Below the pieces are notes generated by a model. It was not told the DNA's origin. It was given only the letters and a program-made list of their open reading frames with translations, and did no database searches. From the NCBI GenBank assembly GCA_013399875.1, contig VXAZ01005694.1:791331-855330 (forward strand): a DNA stretch of 64,000 nt, in the 5' to 3' direction. Position 1 is the stretch's first letter; every line of letters begins with the position of its first letter. This DNA is from Gymnorhina tibicen (lineage: Eukaryota; Chordata; Aves; Passeriformes; Artamidae). Positions 1 to 11,994 of this stretch are shown here, piece by piece. Position numbers and translations under genes: made by a program.

Positions 1-283
1 ATGCTAGAGAGAATTTAAGGATAACAGCAGGGACTAGGTGGTGAGTTCAGATACTTCAAAACATGTACAGTTCACAGAGACCCCGTAGAACTACGTGATA
101 GGTGTTTGGCTGGAGCACAGCTGCAGGTAAGTACCCTGACAGATCGGTATCATGGGTGTAGTGGTAGTTACAGAACTGCTGTAGCTTTGTTTTTCTCATT
201 TTGCCTCCCTAGTATCAAGGACACCTTATGGTGTTGTAGGCAGTATAGATACAGCCCCTTACAAAATACACATTTCTATTCCA
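1..283. other. Unique sequence, nothing identified
   Basis: No repeat, RNA gene or coding frame is recognisable. The 62-codon frame starting at 106 has no protein-like features I can name. Confidence 0.6.
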
Positions 284-640
284 CAGAATCATAAAATCTT
301 AGAATGGCCTGTATTGGAAGACACCTTAAAGATCATCCTTTCCAACCTCCTTGCCATGGGTAGGGTCACCTATCTCTAGACCATCCAGCTGGACCTTGAA
401 CACTTCCAGGGATGGAGCATCCACAGCTTCTCTGGACAACCTGTTCCAGAGCCTCACCACCCTCACAGTAAAGACTTTTTTGTCCTAATATCTGCTCTGA
501 ACCTACTCTCAGCCATTCCTCCTTGTCCTGTCACTATGTGCTGGTGTAAAAAGTTCCTCTCCATTTTTCTTGTAGGCTCCCTTGACGTGCTGCAAGGCCA
601 CAATTAAGTCATTGCCCATTTCTTTTGCTTTGCTGGAGCT
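284..640 (-). mobile_element. CR1 LINE fragment, 5'-truncated
   Basis: This is a 3' fragment of a CR1 non-LTR retrotransposon read on the minus strand. Its 3' end lies at the low-coordinate side, where the plus strand reads ACAGAATCATAAAATCTTAG, the reverse complement of the CR1 terminal ATTCTATG-type repeats. Inward come the usual CR1 blocks: the 'cctt(a)aagatcatc' segment of the 3' UTR, then sequence encoding the ORF2 C-terminus. On the minus strand a frame over about 509-640 contains GNDLIVALQHVKGAY and SDRTRRNG, matching the tail downstream of the CR1 reverse transcriptase domain. The frame is broken near 509, so it is non-functional. Similarity fades at about 640, and that edge is approximate. 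No target-site duplication was seen, which is normal for CR1. Confidence 0.93.
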
Positions 641-1471
641 TGCCTTCAGCTGACCAAAAATTGTTTCATCTGGAAGGATGTAGTCAGCTACTGATGTCAA
701 AAAAAAAAAACCAAAAAAAAACCCCTCAGTTTAACATTTGCTAAGGTTTAACATTTACTAAGAAGCAGCATCTCCAGCACGTTCAGCTGCCACAACTCTC
801 CCTGCAGAGAGACACACGTTGAACCACCAGCACCACTTTCCTCAGCACCTGGGTGTTCCCCTGGAGGCTTTGCCATCCAGCTGAGGATCAAACCAGCACG
901 CCTTTACCGTGAAGCTGTGATGAACTCCCCTGAAATGCGGCCTGGCTTCTGGACTGGAACGATCTGCAGTTCTACAATTTAATTGCACTCCTACGGTGTT
1001 TTTGGAACTAAACACTGGAGGGATAACTACAGACAAGTGGAGTAAGGGGATTCCAGTGCATTCCCATTCAGAAGGAAGAGAGTGGGGATAAAAAGGTAAA
1101 GAACTAAATAACTGAAATACAGAGAAACAAGAGGGTGTTGCTGAGCAATAGTGACACTCAAGTGCTTTACACAGCATTTAGCAATACATATTACTTTTAG
1201 ACATAAATATATCTTAATATATAATATTCACATTCTGAACTTACGCACACATACATTTAAATGGTTAGAAAGAGAATACTGGGAAAATTTCCCACTCATC
1301 AACCCCCCAGAGAAATTTTAATCTAATTCCAGCAAATTTTTCACATACGTCATATTCGTGAAGATTAAAGTGCCATTGTGCTTGCAGTATGCTTGAACAG
1401 CTTTGGGAAAAAAAAACAGTTGCTGGGCAGTCAGGTGTTTTCTAACCTTGGGATAAAAAATCGCATAAAAC
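641..1471. other. Unique sequence with one A/C tract
   Basis: This stretch begins beyond the inner edge of the CR1 fragment. It holds an A-rich/CC tract at 698-727 and otherwise unremarkable sequence. A 111-codon minus frame at 842-1177 is not recognisable. Confidence 0.55.
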
Positions 1472-1498
1472 CTTGTATAAAACAGTATTTTATACAAG
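1472..1498. repeat. Perfect 11-bp inverted repeat (hairpin)
   Basis: The arms CTTGTATAAAA (1472-1482) and TTTTATACAAG (1488-1498) are exact reverse complements around a 5-base spacer CAGTA. The arms are AT-rich, so the hairpin would be weak as DNA but could form in a transcript. The left arm contains a TATAAAA string at 1476-1482. No second copy was noticed in the window. Chance alone gives roughly a third of such an event in 64 kb, so it may have no function. Confidence 0.9.
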
Positions 1499-1549
1499 CT
1501 CTCCGATGCTGTGTCTATAACTGCATCAAAGAAGATGCAATTTAAGCCC

Positions 1550-1550
1550 T

Positions 1551-1585
<35 letters not shown>

Positions 1586-1588
1586 TTT
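1550..1588. repeat. (TTTA)n microsatellite
   Basis: An uninterrupted run of the tetranucleotide TTTA over 39 bases, about 9.75 units. It is pure, so it is probably length-variable between individuals. Confidence 0.98.
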
Positions 1589-1689
1589 CTAATCCCTGGC
1601 TGTTAAAACAGACGGAGTGATCATGCAGAGCTAGAAGCACATTACTGCTATGTGCAGGAAAACTTTGTTAATTCAGCACTACACTGGCA

Positions 1690-1871
1690 GCCCCGAGGAT
1701 ACAGAATAACTCCTGTCCTTCTGCGTCCTGGCACTGGGGCCGCTCTCACGTTGCTAAAGAAACACGAGGAGAAAAAACACGGAGCCGAACGTTCCCCAGC
1801 AATTCTCTCATGCATCGACAGCTCCAGTCAAGCTGAAGGAGGGAATTCCTGTGTTGTTTTATGCCTGCGTG
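1690..1871 (+). promoter_or_regulatory. CpG-enriched patch with donor-like edge
   Basis: About ten CpG dinucleotides fall in roughly 180 bases, against a background of about one per 100 bases in neighbouring lines. The patch ends at GCGTG followed by GTAAGG at 1872, which resembles a plus-strand splice donor. A TATAAAA lies about 210 bases upstream at 1476-1482, too far to be a simple core promoter for this patch. This could be an unmethylated regulatory element or an untranslated first exon. It could also be chance. Nothing in the translated frames is recognisable. Confidence 0.2.
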
Positions 1872-1948
1872 GTAAGGGCACCTCACAGCATCCCCAGGGT
1901 GGTGCTGCAGGGTCCATCGGAGCGGGGGTGAGAGAGAGCTCACTGTGC

Positions 1949-1967
1949 AGGAGGAGGAGGAGGAGGA
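1949..1967. repeat. (AGG)n tract
   Basis: Six AGG/GGA units without interruption. It lies just downstream of the CpG-enriched patch at 1.69-1.87 kb. On the plus strand it makes the arginine run seen in one spurious open frame. Confidence 0.9.
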
Positions 1968-3024
1968 CTCTGCAGGCAGGCAGCAGTCATCCTAGGCCTG
2001 AAAGAGCAGAATCCTCCACTCCTCCCCTCCAGTCTGCTCCACTGTTCATGGAAGGCAGGACAAGGGGTATGGAGCTGGAGAGAAGGACACTGCCTTTGGT
2101 ACCGTATGGTTTCCGTGACCTTCAGAACACTTATATACAAACTTTAGGTGACATAGACATTTAAAGTCATGTTTATTCCTCATGCATCTTAGGCTCTGAG
2201 CTTTTCTGAAATAACATCCTTAGAAGGAAGAGATTGAAGCTACACAAAACCTAAAATTATTTCTTTTTAAATGCACCCTAATGACTTGCTGAGCAAATCA
2301 ACCATCCCTGACTCACCTCCACAGACACACACCAAGTTCCTGCCTCCACAAAAAAGGCAGCAGAACACTCTGTCATCAAATCACTCAAGCAAGAAGCATT
2401 TCCACAGTTTTCATTTGGAATCTCTTTCTTGACATTCGGTCTCTATTCTCCTCTTCCACTTCTTCATCCCATCCTTGATGGCCCACCATTCAGACCACAT
2501 CAGTCCCCTCTTCACTGTTGTTCTCAGATATTTTTGTCTTAGTCACCACCTCTGCCAGATGGCAGAGAACAGTCCCGATCATACAGAGCTCCCACTCCCT
2601 TTCCCAACCACTGTGGAGAAGGCAGGTTTCCTTTTCTAACAGAAGTCCTCTATAATTTTAGCCTGAATATGAGGAGATTTAATTTTCTGCTCCTGCAACT
2701 GAGGACTCCCTGGAAGGAGAAATGCAATCTTTTCTTTCTGAGTCAGCACATAATTACATACGGTCCAGACATGGCCTGTAGCATCTTCACAGTTATTTTT
2801 GTCCCAGAAAAGGATTAGGCTGGATGCAGCATCATATATTCTAAGACAGAGAAGGGGCAGAGCCAAAAAAGCACTGAAATAGCAGCCTCTGAGTGCCCTC
2901 AGCCCTAACTCTAGCCTCGAGTCCGTGTTACTTTCACCACTCCCATGCTTCAGCTGCCTGGCCACCCCAAACTACTGTGCATCATTTTGGTGTTTTCCTG
3001 TGGGAGAAAAACTACTGACATCTC

Positions 3025-3125
3025 TCCTCTGGAAACAAGCAACTGAGGCACAGAAGCAGCAAGATCTCTGTGTGAAATCGAAGGTTAATTTCTTATTGAG
3101 CCATAAGCCCAAGTGCTCCCACCGC
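3025..3125. repeat. Possible ancient SINE (MIR-like) relic
   Basis: The line 'ggaaacaagcaactgaggca' at 3031-3050, continuing into CAGAAGC, resembles the MIR/CORE-SINE core GGAAACTGAGGCACAGA with a small insertion. It is followed by text loosely like the downstream part of that core. Old SINE relics of this family are known in bird genomes at low density. The match is short and written from memory of the family, so the call is tentative. Confidence 0.3.
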
Positions 3126-3737
3126 TGCACTGGAACCAGAGTCCTAAACAGTTAAATCTTGTGTTTGCAGGGGTACTGCATCCATAAAAATAAAACAAAC
3201 CATCCTCTCCCCTCTCCCCTCACACTGAAATGATTAACCAAAGAGAAGAATGCTTGTACACAAAGCAAAGTACACTCTGTGCTGCTCTTTGATTTGAGCA
3301 CAGATTTCAAGCAGTTCAAACTGGGAGTAGGGTCTCAAAAGTAAGTCCAAAGATTAAAGCTGTAAGAAGAGATTGCTGAAAGGAAATTGATAAGTGAGGA
3401 AAAATACTTATGGATTGCTTGAATTATGAGAACTCCTATGTTTCCTATATTCTCTTTAGTTTAGAAACTTTCCCATCTCCCACTTCTTCAGCTTTTTGCA
3501 GTATATTTTCAATTTATAATCATCCTGGAAATGTTACATCCTCCCATGTGTTCTAAAATAATTTTTCAGTTCTTAATATAACTCTATTTCAAAAACTGGA
3601 GCTGGCCACCGGTACCAAGAACGCAAAATCAACCTACCACCAGTCTAGTGTTTACAACTGGCATGGCTAGAAAATCACTGTGTTTGTGTGTTTTAAGTTA
3701 CACCCTCACCTAAAATGACAGCAGTGCAAAATTAAAA

Positions 3738-3778
3738 TAAATCACATTTCTTCTACTTTCTAAATCACATTTCTTCTA
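3738..3778. repeat. Local 18-bp direct repeat, 23-bp period
   Basis: TAAATCACATTTCTTCTA occurs at 3738-3755 and again, identically, at 3761-3778, separated by CTTTC. This looks like a recent slippage or short tandem duplication in otherwise unique sequence. Confidence 0.95.
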
Positions 3779-5050
3779 AAGTGGCTGGGGATCTGAACAG
3801 TTACTGGGGACATTCAGGAAGACATCTGAGGATTTGATAGCAGGAACACATAACCCTGGAAAAGATGAGAAGAATAATACATGTACATTATGGTTGATAA
3901 TTCATCGCTGTCTGGTCAAGCAGTTTCACAAAGAAATAACCAAATGCCAACGTGGTTGCCAAACACTGGTGGAGTAAATGCTTCCTATCTCATTACTGAT
4001 GCCAGGCTTTCATTGCTCAGGTGAAGATGGACCTCTCCACTCAGGAGATCTGACTGCACATGGGTCCTTCGCACTGGTTTCAGCAGGCTCATGCTTCACC
4101 CTGTACTGTTTCAAATTATCACAGAAGGTGTTATCACTGACAGGCCAGAGAGCTTATTATTATCTTTATTCCTGGCTCACAGCAGCACTCTTTTTGGGAA
4201 AAGTTTATGATTGGGAGTTTAGATCATGTTTCGTATCAAGTTTGAATTAAAACTCCAGATTCAAGAGTCTGCAACAGAGCAGTGGAGTGAAAGAAGGATC
4301 CTCTCAAATGTAAAGATTTGTGCAAAAACCAAGGATGAGTCGAAAAGCCATGACAGTGTGTGGTGTCTGGTGGCTTCTGTTGCTGCAGAATCAGTAAAGT
4401 GTTCAAGGAGTTAAAACCCTCTCAAGCCCTCTTTGCTGCCTCTTGTTGTCACTTTGCACCAAGAGCTCTGAACTGAGAGTAAGAAATGTCCAAAGCAGCT
4501 TCACAGTGTCATAGTTGAGTCACCAGTTTTCCCCAGAAAAGAAGCAGCTATTCAGCCTAAGATGTGCTGGGAAATGAGGTTTGAATGCTTCTATCAGCAG
4601 ATAAAATCTGCTTCTACCAGGACATAACCCACATAAACTGGACAAAAACCAGGCTGCCCTCTGTGGGTACTGGGAATCCATTCAAACACAACAGCTGCTG
4701 TGGCAGCAGAGGTTCAGTACCTCGCTGAAGGTTGATCACTTATCCAAACTTTTCAATAAATGCGGAGTACTAAACAAAAAACCCCATGCTATCCCATTCA
4801 TCATAATTTAGTTCTGATTTCCACATTTCTAGACCCACGACAGCCAGAACTGCGACATCATTTTAACCTTTTATGCATTTTCTGCGTTAAATATAACACA
4901 AGCCTTCTCACACTCAAAAGCATTTATTAGTGATGCCAGGCTGAAGAGCTGAAATATTTGATCTTGTGCAGAAAACCAAGCATGTTTATGGCTAGGCACT
5001 TCCAGGAGTTTGAGACTTGCCACAGTTTTCAAGACTATCAGCATAACCGC

Positions 5051-5086
5051 AGCTTTTCTTAGCGCGACAGCTTTTCTTAGCACGAC
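5051..5086. repeat. 18-bp tandem duplication
   Basis: Two adjacent 18-base units, AGCTTTTCTTAGCGCGAC (5051-5068) and AGCTTTTCTTAGCACGAC (5069-5086), differ at one position. The difference is a G to A at a CpG, the typical deamination change. The duplication therefore probably predates loss of that CpG. Confidence 0.95.
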
Positions 5087-6382
5087 ACATGCTGCCACCC
5101 TTTTCAAAACAAGGCTGAGACCTATCATTCTTCCTTAGAATTTCAAACCAGATGTTTGGCTTAGTTCCTTTAATTCAATTAAATGTACAGTGTAACCGAG
5201 AGTACTGTTTCAGTCTATCCAAAACAGCCTGTACCAGCAGAAACAGGAGAGATATCATATCTATTGTCCAGTCACCGCAGCCTTCAGGGCAGCTCTCCCC
5301 CAGCTCCTCTAGATACAAAAAGGGGCGAGGATCAAAATATTTAGCACTAAGTGCACCTCAGGGATAAAACCCCCAAAACAAAAGTTCTCTGACTTCAGAA
5401 CTAGTTAAGAAATTTGCAGTTTGACCACCTCTGCAGCCTCAGGTTAAGAGCACTCTGGCATACTGAGCTAGCACCAGGGAATCTCTTGATTATTTTCCAT
5501 CTCTGCCTAAGGTTTGCCACAGAAGGAGCCTCCCCTAGGCAGACCAAGATGTGTGAAGCTACCAAGTAGACTTAGCACCTGAATCGAAGCAGTCTGGAGA
5601 AGATCCCTGAAATCAAAGCAGAGAGCCTCAGAAAGACGGGCATTCACTCCGGTGATTTTCAAGGCAGAGGAACGTCATGCTCCGCATTTCAGCTCTTCTT
5701 AATTTCTTAAGCACCTACAGATCACGTGTATTCAAAATGCTCCAGAAAGGCGAACTCTCAAAAACAAGGTGCCATTAAGGACCAGGCCACTGCTTAATCC
5801 ACACTAACAACAGTATATCCTGAAATTCCAGTAGCTGGTCCTGACTTTGATGGAACTGAAAAATGTCAAAGTTTGCTTTGAACCACATTTTAAAGGTCAG
5901 CGGAATACCCGTGGCTTCACCTCTACATTAATCACCACAAATCATCATTGTGTCATCTTAATTCTAACATCTTCAAGGAGTATGTTGCAAAACTACACAA
6001 TTCTAATTCATTCTTAAACTTTCTGAAGGGAGCTTTTGAGGAGATAAATGCAACTTTAAAAGCTCGTTGATAAGGAGAGAAAGTAATTCCTTCCAATTAT
6101 TTGCCAAGAAATTATTATCCTCTGGGTACAGCAGGTGCTAAGCAGGGACAGGAATTTGTTTTTCCTGTACACACCCACACCATCTGCCCAGAGCACAGTG
6201 GAACATTTCCATCAATTTCCCTGTAGGAGCTTTACTACTACCACTGACACTGTAGTCACAGAAAGAATTTTTAATACATTTGATGCAGAAGTGGCAGAAT
6301 TCAGGTGCATATTTTCATAGCTTGCCTAACTGAAGCAATGCAAAAGGTCAGAGAGAGCAGCTGGAGAAGTAATGTTGTGGAT

Positions 6383-6405
6383 GGAGGAGGAAGGAGGAGG
6401 AGGAG
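6383..6405. repeat. GGA-rich purine tract
   Basis: A 23-base run of G and A only, mainly GGA units with one interruption. It is low complexity. Confidence 0.9.
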
Positions 6406-9400
6406 TTGTTTTAATGAGAGATGGAAAGATCACTGCCAGACTTTGTCATGCTGACCAATGGCATGATCAGAGGTGGGGAAACTGTCAGACAACCCTTCAT
6501 GCAAAATAAACAACCTCTGGCCTAACAAATTTAATAGGCATTTAGAAAATGTGATCTTTGCTGAGCCACCTCGGTGACATGTAAGTCAGCATCAGCTGTC
6601 CCCAGACTAGCCCAAAAATGGAGCTGTTTCACCACACCGCCAAGTGAAAGCCCATAGTTTGTATTTCTGTCATGGTTAAGAGATAATGGTGTATTTTGCT
6701 CTTTGTGTGACACGCCACTGGCATTTAATTTCAGATCCAGCAACTAAATACGTCAGTGGATTACAACAGTGGTAACTAAGGTTTTACATATGGTTCACTC
6801 TGTGGGTGCCTCCTTTTCCTTCAGAAATGTTCCTTCCTCCACTGCAGCTGCTGCCAGGACCCAGCCTAAAGCCTGCAACCAACAATATCACTTCAGTAAC
6901 CAACAGAATAAAAAAAACCCCAAACAAACAACCACCACCTCACTGAGAACACAGAAGGAATAAATTAATTAATTTTCCAGCTCAGACTCTCGCTTACACT
7001 GTGCATTACTCCATGGCAGAAATAAAACACCCGAGCGGTCTGAGAGTACGTACTGCCAGGCAGGCCCAGATGCCAGATGGGAGAGGCAGAGAAAAGCAGT
7101 TTTTAATACATGAGGCTTCTATAATCAAGGAAAAAACCAGAGAAATCCAAAGGGTGGAAAGCAAAAAAAAAGAAAACACCTATCTATTTGGCTTCTCTCA
7201 TTTACTAGCATCTCTCTAAAACGTACTGATGCAAGCTAGGACACATCAGTCCCGGTCTGCAGCAAGGGCAGGAAGGTCTCTGAGGCTCTTTCCTGGCATT
7301 ACACATTTCTCTGTAGTCCCCATATGTCAAACTGGATGACATTAATGAAGAATCTGCTCATCTCACTCACTTTTTCACCCACAATGACTCTTGGCTGCAA
7401 GGCAGTAAGGTTGGATACGAGACTAAGTGAATAACTGTCACTGGTTAAAAAACAGCTTGAATTATAAATGCTAGCAAGCAGCAGATAGCTGAGTTTGTGT
7501 GGGTGGGTGAACGTCCAAAACTGAAGTTCTGAACCCTCTGACAGAAGCCTGATACTTCAGGCTGGCTGCAATAAGGGCAGGCTGTTGTAGGTTATCACAT
7601 CCCAAATCCTTTTAAAGAAAGGGACGTGAGACAGAACCACCAATGAGGATGCTGACAAAACTTTGTGCATCCTCACACACACTGTTTTGGATTGGAACAG
7701 TCAGGCATTTATGGTTTCAGAAAGGAGTCTGAAAAGAAGAGTCCCCACAGAGAAACCACAGCCTTGGAGAGAAGAAGAGGGCCCAGAAACAGGAAGGTGA
7801 AGATGCCATCTGGAGGAGGATCCCAGAAGTGGTGGAAGATCCAGGAGACATGCGGAGCTGAGCGTTTGGGGAGGCCCAGGGGAGCTGCCTGGTAGCACCA
7901 AACGCCAGCAGCTGGAAGCTGCAGCACACCATGAAGCACCAGGAGTTCCTGTCAGCCTTCCCTGACCTGCAGCAACCTCCCCAGGGGCAAGGGAAATTGA
8001 AATCCAGTGAATGTAACATTCATGCAGGCAGCACATGAATGGGTGAGGTGATCAGGGAGGGTGAGGGCTTGTTTAAAAGTCTCTCTCATACTGAACACAC
8101 AGGTCATACCACAGAGCTGCTGGACGTGGTATCATCAGCACCCACAGCACTAGAGGGACCTTAACCTAATTTTTCTTCCCCAAGGCTGCTTTATCTTTCT
8201 CCAGGAGTCTCAGGATTCAAAAAACTCTCCTCCCATATCAACTGATCGTGCGACATGCCGCCTCCTGGAGTGGCACTAAGCAGAGGAAGGTGGCACTAAC
8301 CAGGGCACAAAACAGCAGCTATGAGGTGAGCTGACATCACTGCTCCCTCCCCTAGAGATTTCTAGGACAGCAGGTGAGGAAGGGAGAGGTGAACCCACAG
8401 AGGGAACAGTCAGTGGAAACCAAAATCCTGTGCAGAGCCCCACCTTCTCTGGGATGAGGAGCAGGAAACAGCAGATCTCAGGGTGGAAATGTATGTTTTG
8501 CTAACAGTGTGGCTGAGGAACTTTAAACAGAAAATGCGTCCCCTTTTTATCCTTCCCTCCTATTTCCCAGTGAATCTGGGGAATCCCAGAATCCTGGGGA
8601 AAGGTGACATGTCAGATGGGTGTGTCACAACCACGAGAGGACTGTAACAGAAACGTGGACAGCTCTCGGGGCTGGAATGCCTGATCTCCAGCTCCAGTGC
8701 TAAGCCATATACTTGGAAAGAGTAGACCTGAGCCAAAATCTCTCAGATGGGAGCAATTCTCAGACTCCTACAATAAGCCCTCTGTCAGCTCGGCCAGAAA
8801 AAAATAATAGACAGACACCAAAACTACCAATGCATCTGCAGTGACTCATCTGGTTACTGGCCACTTTGGTCTGACACAATTCACATGGCATCCATAAACT
8901 GCTTTTTGTCCTGTAACATTCCAGGACACCAAACTTACAGCAAGCAAAACCTCCTGACTCCCATGGAAGCCCTGCAAGGAGAAGGGCTGCAGGACTGTGC
9001 CTCAGTTTACTGGTTAGGATGCACAAGCTGGGCTGCATGGAGGTTATCAGAGTGCACCAAGAGCACAAAAAGCTTGTGGAATCCCCCATTTCCCAGGGAA
9101 GGAGCTTCCCAAATCCCTCTCTCCGTGAAGGACTGCATTAGGCAGTGAATGAGAGGATCCTGTTTGCCGAATTAAAATATCACTGCCCGCTTCCCAATCT
9201 CAGTGTCTCAACATCCATTTACAGTGTCCACCTACTGCAGGCTGGCCCTCGGCCACAGCTTGCACTCCGCAGTTTGGCCAGCACTCAGGGCTCACGAGCC
9301 ACAACTTGGCCAGCTCCCGAGCCTCCCCAGGCTTGCTTTTCAACACAAATAAAGCGTTTATCCCCAAAATATCAGCACATTACATTATCTGGCCGTTCTA

Positions 9401-9846
9401 AAGAAGCTTAGCTCCTGTGTATGCACTGCATTCTCTTTGCATAAGTTAACAGGGTGACAACAATAATGTTGAGTAATGAGGTAGGATGCACCTTGCTGGG
9501 AAGCAGGTCAGTGAAAAACTCACTTCAAAACATATTTCTTCGTGAATGCAAGGTCACCCATTTAAAGAAAATAGCATTTGAATATTAAAAGGTTATGGGT
9601 CAATGTGACCTTAGGATTACAGGCAACATACTAAGCTAGCAAAACACAGTTTTATAGAACCACTACAGTTTTCTTCACTGAGAAGCTATTTTTAAAACAG
9701 TCTGAAGAAATAAGGTTAGAATTTAAATTTAGCACTGTTCTACAACTCTGGCTGCTTAAAAACTGACCTTAGGTGTCATAGCTAGTTATTTAAGTCCTCA
9801 GTCAAAAAACAAAAATGAAATATGGTCTGAATTTCTTAATAATTCT

Positions 9847-9866
9847 TTTAAATTCATTTAAATTCA
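9847..9866. repeat. 10-bp tandem duplication
   Basis: TTTAAATTCA is present twice back to back, followed by a T run, in an AT-rich stretch. It is a minor slippage product. Confidence 0.85.
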
Positions 9867-11968
9867 TTTTTGATATGGATGCCACAAGATCAATAAATTC
9901 ATAGTTTTACAGGAGGCGTCAACAACTGACCTGTTTGCAGGCAGTCTTGCTTTAATGGAGACAGAACTCTCCTCTTGCCTTGCATGATTGTTTCTTTAGG
10001 GAAGCTGTAACAGTCAGCAGGGAATTCAAATCCGTCTGCATTCTTACCTAGAGCCAGTTTTGGAGAACCAGAGTCAATTCTTGGGACATCAGCTATAAAT
10101 AAACCACTAAATAGAGCACAGACATGGATTAAGTCAAGACAAAGATTCTGGTTTCCTCTCACCCTGTGCAGGATGAGCTCATTGCATCACAGAGTTGTCT
10201 GCAAGAGAGCTGGAATGGTCCAAAACAGAGCCAGGGAGAGAGGGAGTGAACAAGGAGTGTTGGAAATCAAAGGTTTGCAGCAAGAACTCTCTCCTATTTA
10301 GCAGTGTACACATCCCCATGTCCTAGCACTCTCATGCTGATGCTGAGGCAGAGAACACTGTAGAGGGGTTGTTTGTCTCTATTTCACTGACAGTTCCTGT
10401 GCTGGCAAAAGTGTAAACAGCAATAACAATTCCTTTCAATATATGCCCAGGTTACACCACCACAGATTTCTAGGAGACAGAAATTTGCTGCTCAGCAGAA
10501 CGCTGGATCAATTTATTAGATTGTCCAGGGCATTTACATCACGTGGGCTGAAGCATTACCAGAATAATACATTTTGCAGAATGCCTTCAAGGGACAAGCT
10601 GCAATTTGACCACTGTTACAAATAAAGGAATTGGCACTAGGACTTTAAGCCCTCTGCCATAACAAAGAGGGGGAGAACAGCCACAGCAGCCATCCTGCTG
10701 GATTAAGCATCGTTCATACTGTGAGTTATATGTCATAAAACAGCATTTGAGTCATTTACAAGAAAATTTTAAAACCTCTAACGGGAGACTTAAAACCAAA
10801 GCCTAACAAGAACAACAAAAAGGCAAGCTCATTCCAATGTTTTCTCTCCAATAACTGAATCAAGGCAACCTTGCACAATCCCATTTTATGGTCCGTGCAC
10901 TAATTTGTACTCTTAGATGAGATGAGGAAGAAAGAAAGGATGTTTTCGGCAGAGCAGACACTTAAAAGCTGTTAGCTTTGCACTATCAGAGCGACAGTGG
11001 CATTGTTCTGTCCACCTGCAGATCCAGGAGATGCTTTACAGTCCTCCCTCAGTGATTTCTTTAACTCAGCAGCCCAAAACATTAAGGCTCACTCAAGCTT
11101 CAAACATAGTCAATGGCAAGAATGCCACTGACTCTCCAGGGAACGACTGAACCCTTGAAAAGATACTTATTACAGGTGGCAGAAACCCCAAATTCCTGCT
11201 ACATACAGTGCCTTAGAGGTCATCATAAATTAAAACACTTTTGGAAATGTCCAACTGAGTTCAACCTAGAATCCATTAAACAAGGAAGGGAAGGTGTAGA
11301 GAGCTGCTCCTGTGAGCTCTTTGCAAGCAGAACCTCTGAACAAGAGACACCAGTTATGCTGATTTACCTGAACTGTGGCACCAGTGCTCTTTGATGCCTC
11401 TGTTCTCTGAATACATGACAGTTCTGGTCTTTTCCTGAAGGTGAAAATAGATGCTGTTGAGGCAATTATCTGTAAAGCTTACTGGGCACCAAGTTCTTTC
11501 TCATTTTTTGTCCCGAACTGGACTGTTGCTGGCTCATGCATTATTTTCATGATTTCCTTAAAAACTGCTAAGATCTTACCTTTTAATTTTTCTTCATTTT
11601 TAGCCAAGTAAGGCTAATTTAGCATCTGTTGTTCTAGAACAGGCAGGAAAACATGTCACCAACAAAGCTTGGTAATTAGCTAGAAAAATTTATTCTTCTC
11701 CTAAATTAAAAATAAATCCTGAGTTTTAACCTGGTTTCTGGTGATCACTGAATTCTTGCAGCTAAGCCTAGCAAGTCTGTAGTGCTTATTACGGCACCAG
11801 CTCCTGCTTATCACACTCTTTTGTGTGAGACAGCATTCAAGAGCAGTTGCATGAAAATATCTTTGTCTTTAGCATTTCTTGCCCTCAAAATGTTTAGGGT
11901 ATATAGTAATTTTTGGGAGAGAGCAAAACAAGGTGGGAGGTACATATTCTTTATGTATGTCAGTATTA

Positions 11969-11994
11969 AGATAGACAGACAGACAGACAGATAG
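11969..11994. repeat. (AGAC)n microsatellite
   Basis: About four and a half AGAC units at 11973-11990 are bordered on both sides by GATAG. It is short and probably only weakly variable. Confidence 0.93.

Larger units (their letters stand above)
1968..5050. other. Unique sequence, no gene seen
   Basis: Apart from the possible SINE relic and the 18-bp repeat listed separately, I see no structure. The 170-codon plus frame at 1652-2164 crosses the AGG tract and the CpG patch. Its composition (poly-arginine, low hydrophobic order) argues against a real protein. Confidence 0.55.
5087..11968. other. Unique sequence, no gene seen
   Basis: Seven kilobases without recognisable coding, RNA or transposon content. 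Minor items are the GGA tract at 6.4 kb, an A/C tract at 6907-6944, overlapping short minus frames at 7.7-8.0 kb that look accidental, and a decamer duplication at 9.85 kb. Confidence 0.55.

Noticed and set aside
1652..2164. 170-codon plus-strand open frame, the longest in the window
   Set aside because: It crosses an (AGG)n tract giving poly-arginine and has no domain I recognise. A rough estimate from stop frequency gives about one frame of at least 160 codons by chance in this much sequence.
8578..8610. GAATCCCAGAATCCTGGGG, resembling a CR1 3' end
   Set aside because: The adjoining sequence does not continue into the CR1 3' UTR, and words like this occur by chance.
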